A stretch of 64,000 nucleotides of DNA from Anaerofustis stercorihominis (GTDB lineage: Bacteria; Bacillota; Clostridia; Eubacteriales; Anaerofustaceae). Location: contig NZ_JANJZK010000003.1 of NCBI RefSeq assembly GCF_024623185.1, forward strand, positions 1 through 64,000. Direction: 5' to 3'. The translations under genes were made by a program, and so were the position numbers. Positions within the stretch are counted from its first letter, which is position 1. Each line of letters opens with the position of its first letter. Shown one piece after another: positions 58,671 through 64,000 of this stretch. The notes under the pieces are model-generated. The model made no database searches. It saw only the letters and a list, made by a program, of their open reading frames with translations, and was not told the origin of the DNA.

Positions 58671-60543
58671 CTTTATTTTCTTCCTTATCCTTTGCTTCTT
58701 CCGCTTCGCCCGGATATTTACCCGTTTCATACAGACTTGCAAATTCTTCTCCGGTCAAAGTTTCTTTCTTTATAAGCTCTTCTGTCACAAGTTCAAGCTT
58801 ATCTTTATGTTCTTTCAATATATTGATAGCTTTTTCATGACATTCGTTTATTATATCTCTTACTTCTTTATCTATCGCACTGGCAACTTCTTCACCGTAG
58901 TTTTTGCTTCTGAGAAAATCTCTTCCGATAAATACATCGTCCTGTCCGCTACCAAGCCCCAAAGGTCCGAGAAGTTCAGACATACCCCATTCAGTTACCA
59001 TACTTCTTGCTATTTTAGAAGCTCTTTCGATATCGTTTGAAGCTCCCGTACATATATCATCAAGCAACACTTCTTCCGCAGCTCTTCCGCCGAGTAAGCC
59101 GCATATCAAATCGAGAAGTTTACCTTTTGGCATATGTGAATTATCATTATCGGGAAGGGAAATAGTATATCCAGCAGCCATTCCTCTAGGGATTATAGAA
59201 ATTTCTCTGACTTCATCACATTGAGGAAGGCTCTTCATTACCACTGCATGACCTGCCTCATGAGCAGCAGTGATTTTCTTGTCTTCATCGGTAATGACTT
59301 TACTTTTCTTTTCGGGACCGGCAATTACTCTTTTAATTGCTTCTTCGATATCCTTCATAGAAACTTTCTTTTCTCTTTTTCTCGCTGCAAGCAAACTTGC
59401 TTCGTTCATTACATTTTCAAGGTCCGCACCGGTAAAGCCGGCTGTACTCTTTGCGATAATACTTAAGTCGATATCATCTGCCAAAGGTTTGCCTTTAGAA
59501 TGAACTTTTAATATATCTTCTCTTCCCTTTACATCTGGAGGAGCAACCATTACCTGTCTGTCAAATCTGCCCGGTCTTAAAATAGCAGGGTCTAATATAT
59601 CGGCTCTATTGGTGGCAGCAATGATTATTATACCTTCCTGATTTGAAAAACCGTCCATTTCAACCAATAATTGGTTTAGAGTCTGTTCTCTTTCATCATT
59701 TCCGCCGCCGAGACCTGCACCTCTGTGACGTCCCACAGCATCGATTTCATCTATAAATACGATACAAGGCGAGTTTTTCTTGGCGGTTTCGAATAAATCT
59801 CTGACTCTGCTGGCACCGACACCTACGAACATTTCAACAAAGTCTGAACCGCTTATGCTGAAGAAAGGAACTTTAGCTTCCCCTGCGGTCGCTTTTGCGA
59901 GAAGTGTTTTACCCGTTCCCGGAGGTCCTACCAAAAGCACCCCTTTAGGTATCCTCGCTCCGAGGTCGATATATCTCCTAGGAGATTTTAAGAAATCCAC
60001 CACCTCCGCAAGTTCTTCTTTTTCTTCATCAGCTCCTGCTACATCCGCAAAAGTATACTGCTTATCGGATTTGGTATAAAGCTTGGCTTTGCTTTTACCG
60101 AAAGTCATTACTTTATTTCCGCCGCCTCCCTGCTGAGAGAAGAACACAAAAACCAAAAAGCCTAGTAGCCCTATGGATATAAGTGCCATTAAAGCACTGG
60201 TCCATCCCGATGGATTTGATACATCATATGTTACATCCAATTCTCCCGGATTTGCTGTGATATAACTTGTAATAAGTTTATCCAGCTCCGTTACGGATAC
60301 ATTGGATACAAGCATCGTATCCCCGCTTTTTAATGTAGATTTGGCTGTAGATTTATTTCTATTTATAATTATACTTTTTACATTGTCCGATTCTATATTC
60401 TGAACCAATTTACTGTAAGATGCTTTTTGTGTCTTAGCAGAACCAGACAGTGGGTTCATCGACCCCGTAAGCATGCTGACAAGCAGATAAGTACCTAAAA
60501 TCAGAACAATATAGATAGTCACCGTTTTAAATCTTTTATTCAA
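58660..60543 (-). CDS. ftsH: ATP-dependent zinc metalloprotease FtsH
   Basis: A membrane-anchored hexameric AAA+ protease that degrades misfolded and regulatory proteins. The 627-residue protein has membrane segments at about residues 7-25 and 115-135, AAA motifs [13 protein letters not shown] and [11 protein letters not shown], the second-region-of-homology [21 protein letters not shown] (cited by its first 20 residues), and the protease zinc site HEAGHAVV. The C-terminus ends in a charged tail. It ends 11 bases into the thioesterase gene and lies 107 bases after hpt, in the conserved tilS-hpt-ftsH order. Confidence 0.97.
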   Translation of the reverse strand: MNKRFKTVTIYIVLILGTYLLVSMLTGSMNPLSGSAKTQKASYSKLVQNIESDNVKSIIINRNKSTAKSTLKSGDTMLVSNVSVTELDKLITSYITANPGELDVTYDVSNPSGWTSALMALISIGLLGFLVFVFFSQQGGGGNKVMTFGKSKAKLYTKSDKQYTFADVAGADEEKEELAEVVDFLKSPRRYIDLGARIPKGVLLVGPPGTGKTLLAKATAGEAKVPFFSISGSDFVEMFVGVGASRVRDLFETAKKNSPCIVFIDEIDAVGRHRGAGLGGGNDEREQTLNQLLVEMDGFSNQEGIIIIAATNRADILDPAILRPGRFDRQVMVAPPDVKGREDILKVHSKGKPLADDIDLSIIAKSTAGFTGADLENVMNEASLLAARKREKKVSMKDIEEAIKRVIAGPEKKSKVITDEDKKITAAHEAGHAVVMKSLPQCDEVREISIIPRGMAAGYTISLPDNDNSHMPKGKLLDLICGLLGGRAAEEVLLDDICTGASNDIERASKIARSMVTEWGMSELLGPLGLGSGQDDVFIGRDFLRSKNYGEEVASAIDKEVRDIINECHEKAINILKEHKDKLELVTEELIKKETLTGEEFASLYETGKYPGEAEEAKDKEENKDEQ

Positions 60544-60650
60544 AATGTTTACCTATTTCCTTTCTTTTATTAATTAGTTATTTTATCATACTTATTAATT
60601 ATTAACAATAATTAGCAAAGTATATAAAAAATTTTAACATTATCTTTATT

Positions 60651-61184
60651 TTATGAATAAACTTCCTCTTTTAGTATACCTATATACTTAAGATTTCTGT
60701 ATTTATCATCATAATCAAGTCCATATCCCACTACAAATTCGTTAGGTATGTAAAAACCGTAATAGTCAACGGGAACTTTTATTTCCTCTCTTCCCTTTTT
60801 AATAAGTAATGAACATATTTTCATACTGTTTGGATGTCTTTGTTTTAATATCCTCATCAAATAATCCAAAGTCCTTCCGGTATCAAGGATATCCTCTACT
60901 ATAAGTACATCCCTTCCTTCGATATTTGTTGTAAGGTCTTTTACGATATTTACAACTCCCGAAGAATTGGTACCCTCATAACTTGAAACTGCCATAAAGT
61001 CCATATCCACAAAGGTATCGATTTCTCTGAGCAAGTCGCTTAAGAACATTACCGCCCCTCTGAGCACACATATAACAAGCGGATTTTTATCTTTATAATC
61101 CTTTGTTAATATTTTACCAAGCTCCTGAACCTTTTCTTTAAGCTCTTCTTCGGTGATTAGAATTTCTTTAATGTCTTCTTTCAT
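60651..61184 (-). CDS. hpt: Hypoxanthine phosphoribosyltransferase
   Basis: Salvages hypoxanthine and guanine to IMP and GMP using PRPP. The 177-residue length is typical. The PRPP-binding motif is VLIVEDILDTGRTLDYL, and other family blocks are VICVLRGAVMFLSDLLR and MDFMAVSSYEGTNSSG. The gene starts within the last 17 bases of tilS (61168-61184), so it is translationally coupled, as in other Firmicutes where TilS, HPRT and FtsH are linked. No truncation. Confidence 0.96.
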   Translation of the reverse strand: MKEDIKEILITEEELKEKVQELGKILTKDYKDKNPLVICVLRGAVMFLSDLLREIDTFVDMDFMAVSSYEGTNSSGVVNIVKDLTTNIEGRDVLIVEDILDTGRTLDYLMRILKQRHPNSMKICSLLIKKGREEIKVPVDYYGFYIPNEFVVGYGLDYDDKYRNLKYIGILKEEVYS

Positions 61185-62562
61185 GTTTACCTCTCATAGT
61201 TTTATAATTTATGCTTAATATATTTTTTGTATTTTCATCTATCCTATATTTATTGTTTATATCATATCCTATTACTGCGATTATATTTTCTTCATCTGAT
61301 AAAAGAGGGATAAAGTCTCTGTCTTCTTTTGGTATCTTTTTATCTATAAAATATTTTTTTAACTTTTTACTTCCGTCTAATCCAAAAGGAGAAAACTTAT
61401 CTCCGTCTTGTCTGGTCCTTAAAAAAAGTTTACCTCTTATTTTATCATAATCCACGTATTTATCTTCACTGTTTTTGTCTAAAATATCTTTTTTTTCTAA
61501 TTTTATGAAAATATCATTGTATTTGACTTCAAATTTATTTTTATTCTCTACTTCCAAACGGATACTTTCTCTATTATCCTTGCTTAAATACTCAAAGTAT
61601 AGTTTATCATATCTTCGTTTTGCTACAATATTATTTATTAAACTTATTTCAAAAGATGTATTATTTTTTTCTATCAAATCAACTATATTATTTATTGCCT
61701 TTGAATTTATATCTTTTTTTATACCAAGTTTATTTAGCATATTAAAAAGTATTTGTTTCTTAACTGCGGTATGAAGAGAATAATAATCTTTTAGCTCTAT
61801 ATAAACCTTATCATCTTCTTTGATAATAACTATTTTAGAAGCAAGCTCGTTTAATAAATCGTCGATTTCTCCCGCAATACTTGAAAGTTCAAAAAAATGA
61901 TTATAAACATTATTATTTATTTCTTCCAAATGCGGAAGTATGTTATGCCTTATATTATTTCTGCTGTAATCAGTATCAAAATTTGTCACATCGGTAACAT
62001 ATTTTAAATCATTTTCTTCTATATAACATAAAATTTCTTCTTTGGTGAGATTTAAAATCGGTCTGATTATATTATTATTACTAACGGAAATCCCTTTAAG
62101 ACCCCTTATCCCGCTTCCTCTTACCACATTTAGAATTATGCTTTCGCTATGGTCAAGAAGATGATGAGCCGTAGCCGTCTTATTTATATTATTTTCTTTC
62201 ATTATCTTATATATGAGTTCGTATCTTTTTTTTCTGCTTATTTCTTCCAGACTCATACCGCTGTCTTCATGAAGCTCCAACATATCTTCACTTTCCAGAA
62301 ATAAAGGGACGTCATATATTTTGCATAAATCTAAAACAAACGCTTCATCTCTCTTTGCTTCTTTTCTTATATTATGATTTAAATGAAAAGCATATAAAGA
62401 AAATTCCATATCCTTTTTTAATGTATTCAAGATATGAAACAAACAAACGGAGTCGCTGCCTCCCGATAAAGCAATCATTACTTTATCATTTTTTTCTATT
62501 AAATTATTTTCTAAAATAAAATCTTTTATTTTTTTAACAATCTTCGCTGAATTTTTTCTCAT
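61168..62562 (-). CDS. tilS: tRNA(Ile)-lysidine synthetase TilS
   Basis: Modifies C34 of the tRNA-Ile that reads AUA into lysidine, an essential decoding step. The 464-residue protein has the PP-loop ALSGGSDSVCLFHIL near residue 32, and the RNH/HHLLDHSE segment with TATAHHLLDHSESIILNV, then an elongated C-terminal domain with LFLRTRQDGDKFSPFGLDGSK. Start is ATG at 62562. It is first in tilS-hpt-ftsH. High A+T codon use in this organism makes AUA decoding important. Confidence 0.96.
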   Translation of the reverse strand: MRKNSAKIVKKIKDFILENNLIEKNDKVMIALSGGSDSVCLFHILNTLKKDMEFSLYAFHLNHNIRKEAKRDEAFVLDLCKIYDVPLFLESEDMLELHEDSGMSLEEISRKKRYELIYKIMKENNINKTATAHHLLDHSESIILNVVRGSGIRGLKGISVSNNNIIRPILNLTKEEILCYIEENDLKYVTDVTNFDTDYSRNNIRHNILPHLEEINNNVYNHFFELSSIAGEIDDLLNELASKIVIIKEDDKVYIELKDYYSLHTAVKKQILFNMLNKLGIKKDINSKAINNIVDLIEKNNTSFEISLINNIVAKRRYDKLYFEYLSKDNRESIRLEVENKNKFEVKYNDIFIKLEKKDILDKNSEDKYVDYDKIRGKLFLRTRQDGDKFSPFGLDGSKKLKKYFIDKKIPKEDRDFIPLLSDEENIIAVIGYDINNKYRIDENTKNILSINYKTMRGKHERRH

Positions 62563-62670
62563 ATGTCCATTTTAATAAAGTAAAAAGCATTTATCAAGGT
62601 AAATACCATAAATATTATACTTTAAAGTAAAATTATGGTATACTATCTAAAAATATAATTGGAGATACTC

Positions 62671-63801
62671 ATGTCAAAAGTTGCATTAGTTTATTTGGAT
62701 AACTATGAAATAGAAAATGTATATAATGCCCTAAAGAAAGGGATCGATTTGATTGGAGGGATTGAAAAGTTCGTAGATAAAGACGAAAAAATCCTCATAA
62801 AACCAAATCTTTTAAAACCGAGAAGTCCGGAATATGCAGTGACTACTCACCCAAGCGTCTTTGAGGCAATGATAAAAATACTAAAAGAAAATGACTATAA
62901 AAATATATCCTACGGAGACTCTCCCGGAAAAGGTTCTACTGTATCCGTAGCCAAAGAAAGCGGATTATATGATATAGGAGAAAAATACAATATCGAACTA
63001 AAAGACTTTTCTCAGGGAAGCACTGTTCATAATCAGGAAAATGATTTTGCCAAACAATTTGAGATAGCGGATGCAGTAACCGAGAGCGACAGCATTATAA
63101 GTATCTCAAAAATGAAAACACACCAGTTAACGAGGATAACAGGCGCGATAAAAAATATATTCGGCTGTGTAAACGGATTTAATAAAGGTGCAAGCCATGT
63201 TAAATTCTCCGACGGAGAAAGTTTCTCAAAAATGCTAATTGATTTGGTCAAGACCATAAATCCCAAACTCAACATAATGGACGGAGTAGTCGCAATGGAA
63301 GGTAACGGGCCGGGCAGCGGTACTCCGGTAAAAATGAATGTTTTGTTAATTTCCGAAGACCCTATTGCAATTGACATAATTTTTGCTAAAATGGTAAATC
63401 TGGACAGAAATTATCTTCCTTTTATAGAATATGCCAGAAAAATCAATTATGGGACTAAAGAAGAAGACATTGAAATCGTCGGAGATGATTTTGAAAAGTT
63501 TATTAACAATGACTTTGACGTAGTAAGAGAACCCGTTGGGATAGGAAAATTTGATAAATATAAAAAGTTCAGAAGATTTATTTTAAAGAAGCCTTATATT
63601 GTACAGAAGAAATGCATCAGATGTAAAATTTGTGTTAATGCATGTCCCCTTCCCGACAAAGCCATAAGTTTTAATGAAAAAGAAAACAGGATAAGCTATG
63701 ACTATTCAAAATGCATAAGGTGCTATTGCTGTCAGGAAATGTGTCAAAGTAAGGCAATAGAGGTAAAAACTCCTATTCTTAATAAAATTTTAATAAGGTA
63801 A
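62671..63801 (+). CDS. DUF362 protein with C-terminal two-cluster ferredoxin domain
   Basis: A 376-residue cytoplasmic protein. The DUF362 domain, about residues 25-280, has VKPNLL-like LIKPNLLKPRSPEYAVTTHP, SYGDSPGKGSTVSVA and KMKTHQLTRITGAIKNIFG. The C-terminal ferredoxin has two complete CxxCxxCxxxC motifs: CIRCKICVNACP and CIRCYCCQEMC, suitable for two [4Fe-4S] clusters. Function is unproven; homologues are common in anaerobes. I start at the ATG at 62671, preceded by GGAG; a TTG at 62659 would place GGAG in the coding frame. Confidence 0.92.
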   Translation: MSKVALVYLDNYEIENVYNALKKGIDLIGGIEKFVDKDEKILIKPNLLKPRSPEYAVTTHPSVFEAMIKILKENDYKNISYGDSPGKGSTVSVAKESGLYDIGEKYNIELKDFSQGSTVHNQENDFAKQFEIADAVTESDSIISISKMKTHQLTRITGAIKNIFGCVNGFNKGASHVKFSDGESFSKMLIDLVKTINPKLNIMDGVVAMEGNGPGSGTPVKMNVLLISEDPIAIDIIFAKMVNLDRNYLPFIEYARKINYGTKEEDIEIVGDDFEKFINNDFDVVREPVGIGKFDKYKKFRRFILKKPYIVQKKCIRCKICVNACPLPDKAISFNEKENRISYDYSKCIRCYCCQEMCQSKAIEVKTPILNKILIR

Positions 63802-63922
63802 TAATACTTTCATAATATAAATGTTATATTATAAATAAAATGGATAAAATAAACCAAATTTCGATTAATACGATTAAGTATTTAATTTTATACTAATATA
63901 TTTAAAATGAGGTTATTATAGT

Positions 63923-64000
63923 ATGGGTAAAATTGTAGTCAGAAGAGCTGACGGAGAAGTAATCAAAATAGATGAAAACGAAGCTCTTGGTGAACTTAGA
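63923..64000 (+). CDS. Truncated 5' end of an unidentified gene (cut by the right edge)
   Basis: Only the first 26 codons are present, beginning MGKIVVRRADGEVIKIDEN and reading on to the edge without a stop. A GAGG ribosome site is at 63909-63912. The codon usage and charged residues look coding. It is probably a new transcription unit or a downstream partner of the DUF362 gene (121 bases beyond its stop). The fragment is too short to identify. Confidence 0.6.
   Translation, partial: MGKIVVRRADGEVIKIDENEALGELR

Noticed and set aside
58465-59040. A 191-residue plus-strand frame antisense to thioesterase and ftsH
   Set aside because: It opposes two well-supported genes, has poor composition and no ribosome site.

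Overview
The window is AT-rich chromosomal DNA of a Gram-positive, low-GC anaerobe of the class Clostridia. Evidence: greA-lysS sits beside a predicted rRNA promoter; helicase-nuclease is AddAB; recF-gyrB-gyrA are contiguous; FBPase is the large class III type; there are clostripain-family, YlbJ, YloU/YloV, YitT and PrsA-like proteins; ribosome binding sites are AGGAGG-like; and U-tailed intrinsic terminators close most units. An Anaerofustis/Eubacterium-like organism is a guess that I cannot test. I see no transposase, phage gene, CRISPR array, tRNA or complete rRNA. This is core chromosome with a few accessory islands.

Layout. 1-407: leader and strong promoter of what is probably an rRNA operon running off the left edge, plus the lysS terminator. 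408-3327 (-): lysS, greA and an unrecognised gene. 3448-13416 (+): murI-addB-addA-tmcAL-ylbJ, tightly packed. 13434-19023 (-): asp23-like, fakA-like, recG, rsmD, coaD and a coiled-coil gene, one operon. 19194-19802 (-): an unrecognised membrane protein. 20162-26317 (+): recF-gyrB-gyrA and a LUD-domain gene. 26511-32156 (-): pfkA-pyk, yitT-rluA, and a membrane-anchored Ig-like protein. 32290-39194: cell-surface genes (clostripain-like protease, alpha/beta hydrolase, M23/C-type-lectin protein, lipoprotein) with nth among them. 39219-45257 (-): the whole phosphate regulon pstSCAB-phoU-phoB-phoR. 45488-48203 (-): a small redox/electrophile-response island (two flavodoxins, CMD protein, cupin, MerR regulator). 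48350-54184 (-): aquaporin, PrsA-like foldase and mfd. 54445-56409 (+): class III fbp. 56446-62562 (-): CoA-transferase, XRE regulator, thioesterase, ftsH, hpt and tilS. 62671-64000 (+): a DUF362/ferredoxin protein and a gene cut by the right edge.

How it works together. Several blocks are classical: DNA repair and replication (AddAB, RecG, RecF, Mfd, Nth, gyrase); glycolysis and gluconeogenesis (PfkA, Pyk, Fbp); phosphate sensing and uptake; and protein quality control (FtsH, PrsA-like). The most notable accessory signal is at 45488-48282. Two promoters there carry the 19-bp spacer typical of MerR activation, with related dyads over it. One lies before the flavodoxins and one before the MerR gene itself. 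The regulator has a cysteine at residue 52, the position of the reactive Cys of AdhR. I infer a self-contained AdhR-like regulon for carbonyl or thiol stress. Other points worth a second look are a perfect 13-bp stem-loop between pstS and pstC, recF-gyrBA without dnaA-dnaN beside it, an AddB that has lost its N-terminal Walker A, and an M23 peptidase fused to a four-cysteine segment, a C-type lectin fold and Fn3-like repeats. I found no clearly unprecedented multi-gene system.
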